A DNA stretch of 64,000 nucleotides, taken from Mesorhizobium sp. CU3. Lineage in GTDB: Bacteria > Pseudomonadota > Alphaproteobacteria > Rhizobiales > Rhizobiaceae. The DNA lies in the NCBI RefSeq assembly GCF_006442965.1, contig NZ_VFWX01000008.1, positions 1 to 64,000 of the forward strand. Direction: 5' to 3'. Shown in pieces: positions 52,629-62,167 of this stretch; within the stretch, counting starts at the first letter, position 1, and every line of letters begins with the position of its first letter. The notes under the pieces were generated by a model. It saw only the letters and a list, made by a program, of their open reading frames with translations. It did not search any database and had not been told where the DNA came from. The position numbers and the translations under genes are program-made.

Positions 52629-53507
52629 TCAGGCGGCGGAAGTCGCGTGCGCCCAATCCCAATAAAGCTCGCGCGCCTTCTTGGCCACCGGTCCAGGCTG
52701 CAGATCGCGGTTTTCGATGCGCGTGACCGGCACGACCTTAGAGTGGTTGCCGGTCGAAAAAATTTCGTCGGCTCCGAGAAAATCGCGGATCGACAGGGCC
52801 TTTTCGGTTGTCCGGAAACCGTAGTCGGCAAGCAGGTTGATGGTGCGCGAGCGGGTGATGCCGGAGAGGAACGTGCCGTTGGCCGCCGGCGTCATCACGT
52901 GACCGTCCTTGACCAGGAAGATGTTGGAGGTGCCGGTCTCGGCGACATTGCCCAGCATGTCGAGCACCAGCGCGTTGTCGAAGCCGCGGCTCTTGGCCTC
53001 AAGGATGGCGCGGCCGTTGTTGGGGTAGAGGCAGCCGGCCTTGGCGTTGGTCGGCATGGTCTCGATGGTCGGACGCCGGAACGGCGAGACGCCGATCGAG
53101 AAGCCGGATGGCGGGATCATCGGCGATTCGTAGAGGCAAAGGCAGAAGCGGGTCGAGGCCGGATCGGCGGGCACGCCCATATAGCCGCCATGCTCGGCCC
53201 AATACATCGGCCTGATATAGACGGCGGTCTTGCCGTCGAATTTCTTCAGGCCGTCCCAGGTGAGCGCGACGATCTCCTCGACCGTCATCGACGGCTGCAG
53301 GCCGAGCGCGGTGGCCGAGGCGTTGACGCGCGCCGAATGCAGTTCGAGATCGGGCGCCACGCCCTCGAACCAGCGGGCGCCGTCGAAGACGCTGGTGCCG
53401 AGCCACATGGCGTGGCTGCGCGGCCCGAGGATCGCGACGTTGCCCTCGTACCAGTCGCCGTCCACATAGGTCCAAGTCGCGGTTTGAGCCGCTGCCGCCA
53501 GTGTCAT
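52629..53507 (-). CDS. Class IV aminotransferase, branched-chain type
   Basis: A 292-residue fold-type IV PLP enzyme. Lys156 in TNAKAGCLYPN is the likely Schiff-base lysine; other landmarks are GTSVFDGARWF, the RPMYWAEHGGY strand, and ETGTSNIFLVKDG with GITRSRTI for phosphate and substrate binding. The family includes branched-chain (IlvE) and D-amino-acid aminotransferases; branched-chain use is the more likely reading. ATG at 53507. It is divergent from the haloacid dehalogenase gene. Confidence 0.92.
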   Translation of the reverse strand: MTLAAAAQTATWTYVDGDWYEGNVAILGPRSHAMWLGTSVFDGARWFEGVAPDLELHSARVNASATALGLQPSMTVEEIVALTWDGLKKFDGKTAVYIRPMYWAEHGGYMGVPADPASTRFCLCLYESPMIPPSGFSIGVSPFRRPTIETMPTNAKAGCLYPNNGRAILEAKSRGFDNALVLDMLGNVAETGTSNIFLVKDGHVMTPAANGTFLSGITRSRTINLLADYGFRTTEKALSIRDFLGADEIFSTGNHSKVVPVTRIENRDLQPGPVAKKARELYWDWAHATSAA

Positions 53508-53610
53508 CGTCTGCCGTCCCGATGGATGAATTTGGGCCGGCATAGGACGATGCTTTGACGGCCGGCGTCAACCGACATCGGCAAAAATCGTTGAGGCCAG
53601 CGTTAGTTAC

Positions 53611-53705
53611 AGAGCGTCGCCCGAAAGATCGGGCAACGCTCTGCAAGTCTATTGTTTGATGAATGTCGGTCTCCCAAAACCGGGACACACTTTTGGGCGA
53701 CATGC
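53611..53705. repeat. Two adjacent hairpins in the aminotransferase/dehalogenase spacer
   Basis: AGAGCG..GCCCGA (from 53611) pairs with TCGGGC..CGCTCT (to 53642) around AAGA. A member of the dispersed family follows at 53661-53705, with arms AATGTCG and CGACATGC and core AAAACCGGGACACACTTTTGG. The rest of 53508-53759 holds no gene. Confidence 0.7.
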
Positions 53706-53759
53706 ATTAAGCCGCAATCAGCGCTTGCGCGGCGCGCATCCTCGCCTCAAAACACCTGC

Positions 53760-54419
53760 ATGCATCATCCGGCCTATGTCTTCGACGCCTACGGCACGTT
53801 GTTCGACGTGCACGCCGCCGTGCGCCGCCATGCCGGCGAGATCGGGCCGGACGGGCAATTGCTGTCGGAGATCTGGCGCGCCAAGCAGCTCGAATATTCC
53901 TGGGTCAGGACGCTGATGGGTTCCTATGCCGACTTCTGGCAGTTGACCGAACAGTCGCTGGACTTTGCGCTGAAGAAGGTGCCGTCGGCCGACCCGGCGC
54001 TGAGGACCAAACTCCTCGAAGCCTATTGGCGGCTCGACTGCTATCCGGAAGTGCCGGCGGTGCTGAAGGCGCTCAAGGCATCAGGCGCGAAAACAGCGAT
54101 CCTCTCCAACGGCTCGCGGGAAATGCTCGACGCCGCAGTCAAGTCCGCCGCGCTCGACCAGATCCTCGACGACGTTTTCTCGGTGGATCAGGTCAAGCGC
54201 TTCAAGACCGATCCCTCGGTCTACGACATGGTGGTAACCTCCTGGCGGCTCTATCCGGGAGCGGTGTCGTTCCAGTCGTCCAACCGCTGGGATGTAGCGG
54301 GCGCTGCGAAATTCGGTTTCCGCACGGTGTGGATCAACCGCGCCAACCAGCCGGACGAATACCGGGATTTTCCGCCGGGGCTGATCTTGCCCTCACTGGA
54401 AGGGCTTCTGGGTAGCTGA
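53760..54419 (+). CDS. Haloacid dehalogenase type II
   Basis: A 219-residue HAD hydrolase. Nucleophile Asp9 in VFDAYGTLFD, motif II Ser in ILSNGSREML, motif III Lys in RFKTDPSVYDMV, and the C-terminal SSNRWDVAGAAKFGF, as in (S)-2-haloacid dehalogenases where an Asn-Asp pair replaces the usual acidic motif IV. It hydrolyses L-2-haloacids or a similar substrate in the cytoplasm. The ATG at 53760 lies directly before the beta strand carrying Asp9, so longer starts are rejected. Confidence 0.93.
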   Translation: MHHPAYVFDAYGTLFDVHAAVRRHAGEIGPDGQLLSEIWRAKQLEYSWVRTLMGSYADFWQLTEQSLDFALKKVPSADPALRTKLLEAYWRLDCYPEVPAVLKALKASGAKTAILSNGSREMLDAAVKSAALDQILDDVFSVDQVKRFKTDPSVYDMVVTSWRLYPGAVSFQSSNRWDVAGAAKFGFRTVWINRANQPDEYRDFPPGLILPSLEGLLGS

Positions 54420-54590
54420 ACCTCTGTTGCTGCAGCGCAACAGATGTGGCGCGGTCACAGCTTCGCCTTTTTCTGTCCACCCTCAGGCCAGAATTGGAAC
54501 CGCCTATCACCGCCGACTGTTATGGATGGCGCCGGCGACAGAACCTCGCATTCATGCTTTCTTGCAGATTAAGACCTAGAAAAGGCAACC

Positions 54591-55418
54591 ATGTCAGACG
54601 CTTCCTTTCGCCTCAGCCGCCGTGGCTTCCTCAATCTGACGGCGCTTGGCGCTGCTTCGGCCGCTGTTTCGGCCTGCACCACCACCAGCGATCAGGGTCC
54701 CGCGCCCATCCAGACGCCGCCGCCTCAGGCCTATGTCGAGCCGCCGCTCGGCGACTATGAGACGATGTATGGCGCGATGTCGGACAATGGCTTCGACCTG
54801 CCGCCCATCCCGATCAGAAAGATCGATCACCAGTTCCTGCGCCAGATCGTGCCCGACCCGACCGGACAGCGACCGGGCACCATCGTCGTCGATACCACTG
54901 GACACTTCCTCTATCTGGTGCGCGAAGGCGGCCAGGCGATCCGCTACGGCGTCGGCCTCGGCCGCGCCGGCTTCGAATGGTCGGGCGACGCGGTCGTGCA
55001 GTGGAAGCAGAAATGGCCGAAATGGACGCCGCCGGACGAGATGGTCGCGCGCCAGCCGGAACTCACGCAATACAGTGCCAAGAACGGCGGCATGCCGGGC
55101 GGCCTGAAGAACCCGCTGGGCGCGCGTGCGCTTTACCTCTTCCAGGGCAACCAGGACACGCTCTACCGTCTGCACGGCTCGCCCGAATGGTGGTCGATCG
55201 GCAAATCGGTGTCGTCGGGCTGCGTGCGCCTGATGAACCAGGACATCATCGACCTCTACGACCGCGTGCCGACCAAGACGCCGGTGATCGTGACCGCCGA
55301 TGTCGGCGCGCCGGTGGCCGACATGCCGGAACGCCGCGCTATCCCGATCGACAATGGCGTGCCGACCGGCTCGATCCTGCTCGGCCCGGTGAAGCGATTG
55401 GGTGACGCGATCTTGTGA
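54591..55418 (+). CDS. L,D-transpeptidase (YkuD family)
   Basis: A 275-residue envelope enzyme. The N terminus has a twin-arginine motif (SRRGFLNLTAL) and a possible lipobox ending VSAC (Cys29), so it may be a Tat-exported lipoprotein. The YkuD domain (about 95-240) holds His195 in HGSPEWWSIG and catalytic Cys211 in SSGCVRLMNQD. L,D-transpeptidases make 3-3 crosslinks, or attach proteins to the murein, and are numerous in Hyphomicrobiales. It stands alone. Confidence 0.94.
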   Translation: MSDASFRLSRRGFLNLTALGAASAAVSACTTTSDQGPAPIQTPPPQAYVEPPLGDYETMYGAMSDNGFDLPPIPIRKIDHQFLRQIVPDPTGQRPGTIVVDTTGHFLYLVREGGQAIRYGVGLGRAGFEWSGDAVVQWKQKWPKWTPPDEMVARQPELTQYSAKNGGMPGGLKNPLGARALYLFQGNQDTLYRLHGSPEWWSIGKSVSSGCVRLMNQDIIDLYDRVPTKTPVIVTADVGAPVADMPERRAIPIDNGVPTGSILLGPVKRLGDAIL

Positions 55419-55456
55419 TCGGTCCCGAACGCGGTCGATAGGGCGCCTTCGGCCGC

Positions 55457-55615
55457 CTATAGACCAAGCTCGGCCTTGAACTCGCGATAGGCGGCGATGC
55501 GGCCGCGCTGCCGCGGCTTCCTCGAGCGTGGTGACGTAGAGCATGGAGATCTTCTGTCCGCGCGCGTCATCGCGCGGATTTCGCGACGGGTCGGCCGGTC
55601 GTTCTTGGTGACCAT
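55457..55615 (-). pseudogene. Remnant of a PanB-like gene
   Basis: A 52-residue frame starting at 55615 reads TKNDRPTRREIRAMT, then loses sense; another frame continues with RGQKISMLYVTTLEEAAAA. The combination matches the N-terminal type of ketopantoate hydroxymethyltransferase-like (PanB superfamily) proteins of alphaproteobacteria, as I remember them. After that only about 15 codons of a plausible C terminus (AAYREFKAELGL) remain before TAG. So the gene seems to have lost its interior by deletion and carries a frameshift. It lies 7 bp downstream of the isomerase-like gene and was probably its operon partner. The family call is from short segments. Confidence 0.55.
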
Positions 55616-55622
55616 TTTTCCC

Positions 55623-56405
55623 TTAGATGGTGAACGCGTTGCGGAAGGCCTCGAGCGCAGCTTCGGGATCGCCGGAAGCGAAGGCTTCCATGCCGACCGG
55701 CCCGCGATAGCCCATATCCTTGAGCGCGCTGGCGATGCCGCGATAGTTGATCTCGCCGGTGCCCGGCTCCATGCGCCCCGGCACGTCGGCCACCTGCACC
55801 TCGCCGATCCAGGGCAGGCAAGCGCGGCAGAGTTCGATCAGATTCCCCTCGCCGATCTGCGCATGGTAGAGGTCGAGGTTGAGGCGCAGACCCGCCCGGT
55901 TGACACTCGACACCAGCGCCAGCGTGTCCTCGGCGCGCGCGAAGGGCACGCCGGGATGATCGACGGGCAGGTTGAGATTCTCCAGCGTGAAGGTGACGCC
56001 CTCGGCCTCAGCGAGATCGGCGATGCGATTCAGCGTGTCGCGGGCCTTCAGCCACATCGCCCCGGTCACCGTATCGCAAGGCGTGACCGGCAGCCCGCCC
56101 TCGCCCAGTCCGGTGCCGTGCAGATTGAGCCGCGCGACGCCCAGCCGCTTGCCGACCGCCGCCGTCTCCTTCGCCGTCTTCAAAAGTTCGGCGGCGCCCT
56201 CGTCGTCGGCCAGCCGGCCACTGAGATAGCCGTTCATGATCGAGAAGGTCGCGCCGGATTTTTCGAGCATGGCGAGATCATGCTCCGGCCAATTCCAGAG
56301 CCCGACCTGGAAGCCCAGTTCGGTGAGCCGCCTGACGCGGAATTCCATCGGCTTGTCGCGCCACAGCATTTCGGCGCAGGCGGCAAAGACAAAGGTGTCG
56401 GACAT
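55623..56405 (-). CDS. Hydroxypyruvate isomerase-like sugar isomerase
   Basis: A 260-residue TIM-barrel protein of the AP-endonuclease-2/xylose-isomerase-like family. The metal and catalytic glutamates fit the Hyi/OtnI pattern: TLENLN (Glu about 142), LDLYHAQ, and GMEAFASGDP (Glu about 239). Homologues isomerise hydroxypyruvate to tartronate semialdehyde or 2-oxo-tetronates. The exact substrate is unknown, and the neighbouring PanB-like gene is broken, so the pathway may be lost. Confidence 0.88.
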   Translation of the reverse strand: MSDTFVFAACAEMLWRDKPMEFRVRRLTELGFQVGLWNWPEHDLAMLEKSGATFSIMNGYLSGRLADDEGAAELLKTAKETAAVGKRLGVARLNLHGTGLGEGGLPVTPCDTVTGAMWLKARDTLNRIADLAEAEGVTFTLENLNLPVDHPGVPFARAEDTLALVSSVNRAGLRLNLDLYHAQIGEGNLIELCRACLPWIGEVQVADVPGRMEPGTGEINYRGIASALKDMGYRGPVGMEAFASGDPEAALEAFRNAFTI

Positions 56406-56518
56406 GTCAGATCTCGATATGCACGCGGCCGTTCTCGACCTTGGTTTTGTAAGTTTTGAGGTTCACGCAGGTCGGCGCGCGCCTTCTGTCCGGAATTGGC
56501 TCAAATCGAGGAGACAGC

Positions 56519-58039
56519 TCACCGCCCCCGCGACAGGCTGCCCAGAATGCCGCGCACGATGGCTCGGCCGACGGAAGAGCCGACCGAGCGCACCACAGAC
56601 TTGATCGCGGCCTCGGCCACGGTCTGGCGGTTGGAGGAGCGCCGGTTGCCGGTTCCCAGCACATCGTCGAAGCCGGGAATCGTCCAGCGCGAGCCGCTGT
56701 TCTGCTGCGGCGCCTGCGCTTCGGCGTCCTGCGCCTCCTTGGTCTTCTTCTGCAGGATCTCGAAGGCCGATTCGCGGTCGACCATCTGGTCGTACTGGCC
56801 GGCGACCGGGCTCTGCGCGATCAGCTTGCGGCGCTCGTCCGGCGTGATGGGTCCCAGCCGCGAGGATGGCGGCCGGATCAACGTGCGCTGGACCATGGCC
56901 GGCACGCCCTTGTCCTCCAGCGTCGAGACCAGCGCCTCGCCGGTGGCGAGCTGGGTGATGGCGGTGGCGCAGTCGAAATCGGGATTGGGCCGGAACGTGT
57001 CGGCCGCCGTGCGCACCGCCTGCTGCTCGCGCGGCGTATAGGCGCGCAAAGCGTGCTGGACGCGGTTGCCGAGCTGGGCGAGCACTTTCTCTGGGATATC
57101 GAGTGGGTTCTGGGTGACGAAATAGACGCCGACGCCCTTGGAGCGGATCAGCCGCACCACCTGCTCGACACGGTCGATCAGCACTTTCGGAGCATCCTCG
57201 AACAACAGATGCGCCTCGTCGAAGAAGAAGACCAGCTTCGGCTTGTCGAGGTCGCCGACCTCGGGCAGTTCCTCGAACAGCTCCGACATCAGCCAGAGCA
57301 GGAAGGTGGCATAAAGCCTGGGGTTCATCATCAGCTTGTCGGCGGCGAGCACACTGACCGCGCCGCGCCCGTCGCGGGTCGTGCGCATGATATCGGCGAT
57401 GCGCAGCGCCGGCTCGCCGAAGAAATTCGCGGCACCCTGCTGCTCCAGCACCAGCAGCGTGCGCTGGATGGCGCCAACCGAAGGCTTGGTGACGTTGCCA
57501 TAGCGGGCGCTGAGCTCGTCCGAACGCTCGGCGATGTTGGCCAGCAGCGCCTGCAGGTCCTTCAAATCGAGCAAGAGCAGACCTTCCTCGTCGGCGATGC
57601 GGAAGGCGATGTTCATGACGCCTTCCTGCGCATCGGTGAGGTTCATCAGTCGCGATAAAAGCAGCGGCCCCATCTCGGAGATGGTGGCGCGGATCGGATG
57701 GCCCTGCTCGCCGAACAGGTCCCAGAAGATGACCGGGAATTCCTGGAACTGGTAAGGGTCGAGCTTGACCTGCCCGGCGCGCTTGACCAGGAAATCCTTG
57801 GCCTCGCCCATCATGGCGATGCCGGAAAGGTCGCCCTTGATGTCGGCGCAGAAGACCGGCACGCCGGCATTGGAAAAGCCCTCGGCCAGAACCTGCAGGC
57901 TGACCGTCTTGCCGGTGCCAGTGGCGCCGGTGATCAGGCCGTGGCGATTGCCGTAGCGCAGCAGGAGCTCTTCGGCGCGCTGATAGGAATCGTCGGGCTT
58001 GCGGCTGGCGCCGATGAAGATCGAGGTTTCGTCAGCCAT
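56519..58039 (-). CDS. HerA-like ATPase (DUF853 family)
   Basis: A 506-residue P-loop ATPase. Walker A is GATGTGKT (about residues 38-45), Walker B is LVFFFDEAHLLF (around 255-266), sensor-type FVTQNP and the arginine-rich segment HALRAYTPREQQ follow. DUF853 proteins are HerA/FtsK-like helicases often annotated as YjgR; the cellular role is unclear. The C terminus is a low-complexity linker with a basic tail. ATG at 58039 (MADETSIFIG). The gene is divergent from the methylmalonyl-CoA mutase operon. Confidence 0.93.
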   Translation of the reverse strand: MADETSIFIGASRKPDDSYQRAEELLLRYGNRHGLITGATGTGKTVSLQVLAEGFSNAGVPVFCADIKGDLSGIAMMGEAKDFLVKRAGQVKLDPYQFQEFPVIFWDLFGEQGHPIRATISEMGPLLLSRLMNLTDAQEGVMNIAFRIADEEGLLLLDLKDLQALLANIAERSDELSARYGNVTKPSVGAIQRTLLVLEQQGAANFFGEPALRIADIMRTTRDGRGAVSVLAADKLMMNPRLYATFLLWLMSELFEELPEVGDLDKPKLVFFFDEAHLLFEDAPKVLIDRVEQVVRLIRSKGVGVYFVTQNPLDIPEKVLAQLGNRVQHALRAYTPREQQAVRTAADTFRPNPDFDCATAITQLATGEALVSTLEDKGVPAMVQRTLIRPPSSRLGPITPDERRKLIAQSPVAGQYDQMVDRESAFEILQKKTKEAQDAEAQAPQQNSGSRWTIPGFDDVLGTGNRRSSNRQTVAEAAIKSVVRSVGSSVGRAIVRGILGSLSRGR

Positions 58040-58301
58040 ATGTCCGGTCTCCGCAATCCGTTTCGTGAAAAAAGCCTCGTCCGAGGTATAGTCAGGCGAG
58101 CGCCCAGCGACAATGCCTGAAAGTGGTAGCGTGGTCGGGTCGCCGGCCGAAATCGGCGCTCGGCGCTTGCGCATTTTGCGCATGTTTGGCAATCGGTTAG
58201 CTGGCCGCACGCGAACGTGGCCGGATGGCACATTGTGATATCCGGACGGTGACCTTAGATTGGCCGGTACCGGCCGATGCGGCCAAAAGACGAGGAGAGC
58301 G

Positions 58302-59744
58302 ATGGGCGCCGGCGCCATGACCAGGGATGTCGACCTTCCGAACCCGGACGCCAAGCGTTGGCAGGCGCTGGCCGAGAAGGCACTTGCCGGCAGTGCGTTC
58401 GACGACAAGCTCGTTTCGCACACCGACGACGGCATCCGCATCGAGCCGCTCAGCGAACGCTCCGCTGCCTCCGAACCGCTGCTGCGCACCAATCCGACGG
58501 CGCCGTGGATCGTCAGCCAGCGCGTCGACGACCCCGACACCGCACGCGCCAGCGCGCAGGCGCTGGAAGACATCGCCCAGGGCGCGACCGGCCTGTCGCT
58601 GGTCTTCGAGGGCGCGCCCAACGCGTTCGGCTATGGCCTGCCGCGCACCGCGGAAGCGTTGGAGGCGGTGCTCGACGGCGTGCCGCTCAACCGTGTGCAG
58701 GTGCGCATCGACGCCCATCCCTGGAGCCGCGCCGTCGCCGACTGGCTGCTGGCATTCTTGAGCCGCCGCCGCTCCGATCCGGCCAAACTCAATCTGTCCT
58801 TCGGCATCGACCCGGCGGCGATCTTCGCCGGCACCGGGCGGCTGCGCACCTCGATCGAGGCGCTGCAGGAATCGATGCCGCAGTCGCTGGCGCATTTCTT
58901 CTCGATGGGCGTGCCGGGCGTGCTGCTCGAGGCGGACGGCCGCGTCTTCCACAATGCCGGCGCCACAGAGGCGCAGGAGCTCGGCACGATGATGGCCTCG
59001 GCCATCTCTTATTTGAGGATGTTCGAGAAGGCGCGCCAGCCGCTGGTCTACGCGGCCCCCCATATCGGCTTCGCGCTCAGCGTCGACCAGGATCAGTTCG
59101 TCTCGATCGCCAAGGTGCGCGCGCTGCGCACGCTCTGGGCGCGCATCCAGGAGACCTGCTCGATCCCGGCCTCGACCGCGAGCGTGCATGCCGAGACCTC
59201 CTATCGCATGATGACGATGGCCGACCCGGAGACCAACATCCTGCGCACCGCCATCGCGGCTTTCGCCGCCGCGACCGGCGGCGCCGATTCCATCTCGATC
59301 CTGCCGCATACGATCGCGCACGGGTTGCCCGCCGGATTTGCCCGCCGCGTCGCCCGCAACGCGCAGCTCGTCATGGCGCATGAAAGCCACCTCTACCATG
59401 TCGCCGATCCGGTCAGCGGCTCCGGCGCGGTCGAGGCGCTGACCGACGAGCTCTGCGCGGCTGCCTGGGCGGAATTCCAGCGCATCGAGGCGGAGGGCGG
59501 CGTGCTCGCCAGCCTGCAGCAGGGCTATATCCAGAACCGCGTGCAGACCGCAGCCGCCAGGCGCAACGCCGCCTACCGGGCGGGCGAACGCGGCATTGTC
59601 GGCACGACGCTCTTCCGCGCGCCGAACGAGCGCCCGGTCGAGACGTTGCCGGCCGAACGGCGGCCGGCGCTGACCGAAGGCGTCGCCACCTGCGAGCCGC
59701 TGTTTCCGGTCCGCATCGACCAGTCGATCGGAGCCGGATCATGA
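58302..59744 (+). CDS. mutA: Methylmalonyl-CoA mutase small subunit (MutA)
   Basis: A 480-residue protein homologous to the catalytic barrel of the large subunit but without the B12-binding domain, as usual for the beta subunit of the heterodimer. Segments such as [10 protein letters not shown] and [16 protein letters not shown] match the family. GAGGAG lies four nt before ATG 58302; the ATG at 58317 lacks such a site. Its stop overlaps mutB (ATGA), giving coupled synthesis. The pair converts succinyl-CoA and methylmalonyl-CoA in propionate and polyhydroxyalkanoate metabolism. Confidence 0.94.
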   Translation: MGAGAMTRDVDLPNPDAKRWQALAEKALAGSAFDDKLVSHTDDGIRIEPLSERSAASEPLLRTNPTAPWIVSQRVDDPDTARASAQALEDIAQGATGLSLVFEGAPNAFGYGLPRTAEALEAVLDGVPLNRVQVRIDAHPWSRAVADWLLAFLSRRRSDPAKLNLSFGIDPAAIFAGTGRLRTSIEALQESMPQSLAHFFSMGVPGVLLEADGRVFHNAGATEAQELGTMMASAISYLRMFEKARQPLVYAAPHIGFALSVDQDQFVSIAKVRALRTLWARIQETCSIPASTASVHAETSYRMMTMADPETNILRTAIAAFAAATGGADSISILPHTIAHGLPAGFARRVARNAQLVMAHESHLYHVADPVSGSGAVEALTDELCAAAWAEFQRIEAEGGVLASLQQGYIQNRVQTAAARRNAAYRAGERGIVGTTLFRAPNERPVETLPAERRPALTEGVATCEPLFPVRIDQSIGAGS

Positions 59745-61864
59745 TTCCGGATTTCAGCCGGATCGGCTGGTCGGCGCCCAAACGCGCGCCGGTTGAGCTC
59801 AAGGGCCAGCGGATGACGCCGGAAGGCATCGCCGTGAGGCATCTTTACGGCCAGGGCGATCTCAAGGGTCTCGCCAATCTCGACACCTATCCGGGCCTGC
59901 CGCCCTTCGTGCGCGGCCCCTACCCGACCATGTATGTCCAGCAGCCCTGGACGATCAGGCAATATGCCGGCTTCTCGACGGCGGAAGAATCCAACGCCTT
60001 CTACCGGCGCAATCTCGCCGCCGGCCAGAAAGGCCTGTCGGTCGCCTTCGACCTTGCCACCCATCGCGGCTATGACAGCGACCATCCGCGCGTCGCCGGC
60101 GATGTCGGCATGGCCGGCGTGGCGATCGATTCCATCCTCGACATGCGCCAGCTGTTCGACGGCATTCCGCTCAACGAAATGACGGTCTCAATGACCATGA
60201 ACGGCGCCGTGCTGCCGATCATGGCGCTCTACATCGTGGCGGCGGAGGAGCAGGGGGTCGCGCAGAAAGATCTAGCCGGAACCATCCAGAACGACATTCT
60301 GAAGGAGTTCATGGTCCGCAACACCTACATCTATCCGCCAAAACCTTCGATGCGGATCGTGTCGGACATTTTTGCCTACACCTCCAAACATATGCCGAAG
60401 TTCAACTCGATCTCGATCTCCGGCTACCATATGCAGGAAGCCGGCGCGACCGCCGACCTCGAGCTCGCCTATACGATCGCCGACGGCATCGAGTATGCAC
60501 GCGCCGGCGTTGCCGGCGGCCTCGACATCGACCGCTTCGCGCCGCGGCTCTCCTTCTTCTGGGCGATCGGCATGAACTTCTTCATGGAGGTCGCCAAGCT
60601 CAGGGCGGCGCGGCTTTTGTGGTCGAGCCTGATGCAGAAGAATTTTGCGCCGAAGGACGAGCGCTCGCTCTCGCTGCGCACCCATTGCCAGACGTCCGGC
60701 TGGTCGCTGACGGCGCAGGATCCCTACAACAACATCACCCGCACCATGATCGAGGCGATGGCGGCGACGCAGGGGCATACGCAGTCGCTGCACACCAATT
60801 CCTTCGACGAGGCGATGGCGCTGCCGACCGACCATTCGGCGCGGATCGCGCGCAACACGCAGCTCATCCTGCAAAAGGAATCCGGCACCACGCGCATGAT
60901 CGATCCGTGGGGCGGCTCGGCCTATGTCGAGCGGCTGACGCACGATCTGGCGGCGCGCGCGCTCGCCCATATCGAGGAGGTGGAAAGCCTCGGCGGCATG
61001 GCGGCGGCGATCGAGCAAGGCATTCCGAAGCTGCGCATCGAGGAAGCGGCGGCGCGCACCCAGGCGCGCATCGATTCCGGCGAGCAGATCCTGGTCGGCG
61101 TCAACGCGCATCGGCCGCAGGCCGACATCGAAGTCGATGTGCTGAAGATCGACAATGCCGAGGTGAAGGCCCGGCAGTTGGCCAAGCTGCAGCGGCTGAA
61201 AGGCACGCGCGACGTCGCCGCGCTGGAGGATGCGCTGGTGGCGCTGACCCGCGCGGCCGAAAGCGGCGAGAACCTGCTCGAATTCGCGATCCGCGCGGCG
61301 CGGGCCAACGCCACGGTCGGCGAGATTTCACTGGCGCTGGAGAAAGTGTTCGGTCGCCACACGGCGGCGGTGCAGACGATCTCCGGCGTCTATCGCGAGG
61401 CGCTCGGCGACAATCCGGCGGTCGACCGGCTCAAGGAAAAGATTGAGGCGTTCGAGAAGAAATCCGGCGGCAAGCCGCGCATCCTGGTCGCCAAGATGGG
61501 CCAGGACGGTCACGACCGCGGCCAGAAGGTGATCGCCAGCGCCTTTGCCGATCTCGGCTTCGACGTCACCGTCGGGCCGATGTTCCAGACGCCGGACGAG
61601 ATCGCGAAACTGGCGGTGCAGCACAGCGTCGACATCATCGGCGCCTCCTCCTTGGCCGCCGGGCACCTGACGCTGATCCCGGAGCTCAAGGACGCGCTGA
61701 AGAAGCTCGGCCATGGCGACATGCTGATCGTCGCCGGCGGCGTCATCCCGCCGCAGGATTATGACGCGGTGCTGCAGGCTGGCGCGGCGGAGATCTTTCC
61801 GCCGGGGACGGTGATCCCGGAAGCGGCGGACCGGTTGATGGATCGGTTGCTGGCGGAGCGTTAG
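59741..61864 (+). CDS. mutB: Methylmalonyl-CoA mutase large subunit (MutB/ScpA)
   Basis: A 707-residue catalytic subunit. The TIM barrel (about 40-400) carries [18 protein letters not shown] and [19 protein letters not shown]; the C-terminal B12 domain (about 575-700) shows the DxHxxG motif Asp589-Gly594 with cobalt-ligating His591 ([10 protein letters not shown]), and GASSLAAGH and [10 protein letters not shown] near the end. It is full length, with all key residues present. No epimerase or MeaB chaperone gene follows in the window. Confidence 0.97.
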   Translation: MIPDFSRIGWSAPKRAPVELKGQRMTPEGIAVRHLYGQGDLKGLANLDTYPGLPPFVRGPYPTMYVQQPWTIRQYAGFSTAEESNAFYRRNLAAGQKGLSVAFDLATHRGYDSDHPRVAGDVGMAGVAIDSILDMRQLFDGIPLNEMTVSMTMNGAVLPIMALYIVAAEEQGVAQKDLAGTIQNDILKEFMVRNTYIYPPKPSMRIVSDIFAYTSKHMPKFNSISISGYHMQEAGATADLELAYTIADGIEYARAGVAGGLDIDRFAPRLSFFWAIGMNFFMEVAKLRAARLLWSSLMQKNFAPKDERSLSLRTHCQTSGWSLTAQDPYNNITRTMIEAMAATQGHTQSLHTNSFDEAMALPTDHSARIARNTQLILQKESGTTRMIDPWGGSAYVERLTHDLAARALAHIEEVESLGGMAAAIEQGIPKLRIEEAAARTQARIDSGEQILVGVNAHRPQADIEVDVLKIDNAEVKARQLAKLQRLKGTRDVAALEDALVALTRAAESGENLLEFAIRAARANATVGEISLALEKVFGRHTAAVQTISGVYREALGDNPAVDRLKEKIEAFEKKSGGKPRILVAKMGQDGHDRGQKVIASAFADLGFDVTVGPMFQTPDEIAKLAVQHSVDIIGASSLAAGHLTLIPELKDALKKLGHGDMLIVAGGVIPPQDYDAVLQAGAAEIFPPGTVIPEAADRLMDRLLAER

Positions 61865-61868
61865 CGCC

Positions 61869-61923
61869 GTTATAATCGCTGTTGCAACATTTGGCGCTTG
61901 ACGTTATAATTGGTGTTGCAACA
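61869..61923 (+). promoter_or_regulatory. Duplicated operator and promoter of the AbrB-Doc module
   Basis: Two direct repeats GTTATAAT-N4-GTTGCAACA (61869-61889 and 61903-61923) are 34 bp apart; each ends in the perfect palindrome TGTTGCAACA (61880-61889, 61914-61923). A -35-like TTGCAA (61882-61887) and a perfect -10 TATAAT (61905-61910) are exactly 17 bp apart, so both promoter boxes sit in the operators. Binding of the antitoxin there would block transcription. Confidence 0.72.
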
Positions 61924-61936
61924 GGACAATCCAGTC

Positions 61937-62167
61937 GTGAACACCACCATTCGAAAGATTGGCAACTCCGAAGGTTTGATTTTGCCGAAAGAGCTTCTCG
62001 ATCGTTTGAACCTGAAGGCGGGCGACAACGTGGTCGTCGTTCAGGAGGGCCAAGAGCTTCGCCTGCGCCGCTCGGAAGACTCTGCCGAAGAGTTTGAGCG
62101 CAAGATGAAGATCGCGCGCGAGCGCATGAAGAAATACGAGGTTGCCTACCGCGCGCTCGCTAAATGA
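61937..62167 (+). CDS. AbrB/MazE-family antitoxin
   Basis: A 76-residue protein with the swapped-hairpin AbrB fold: TTIRKIGNSEGLILPKELL, then LNLKAGDNVVVVQEG, and a charged helix (AEEFERKMKIARERMKK) for toxin binding. GTG at 61937 is the start, with AGGA about ten nt upstream; earlier in-frame codons lie inside the operator. It overlaps the Doc gene by 4 nt (ATGA). Confidence 0.85.
   Translation: MNTTIRKIGNSEGLILPKELLDRLNLKAGDNVVVVQEGQELRLRRSEDSAEEFERKMKIARERMKKYEVAYRALAK

Noticed and set aside
54424..54443. Terminator after the haloacid dehalogenase
   Set aside because: CTGTTGC and GCAACAG can pair, but the stem is only 7 bp with no T run, so I do not call it.
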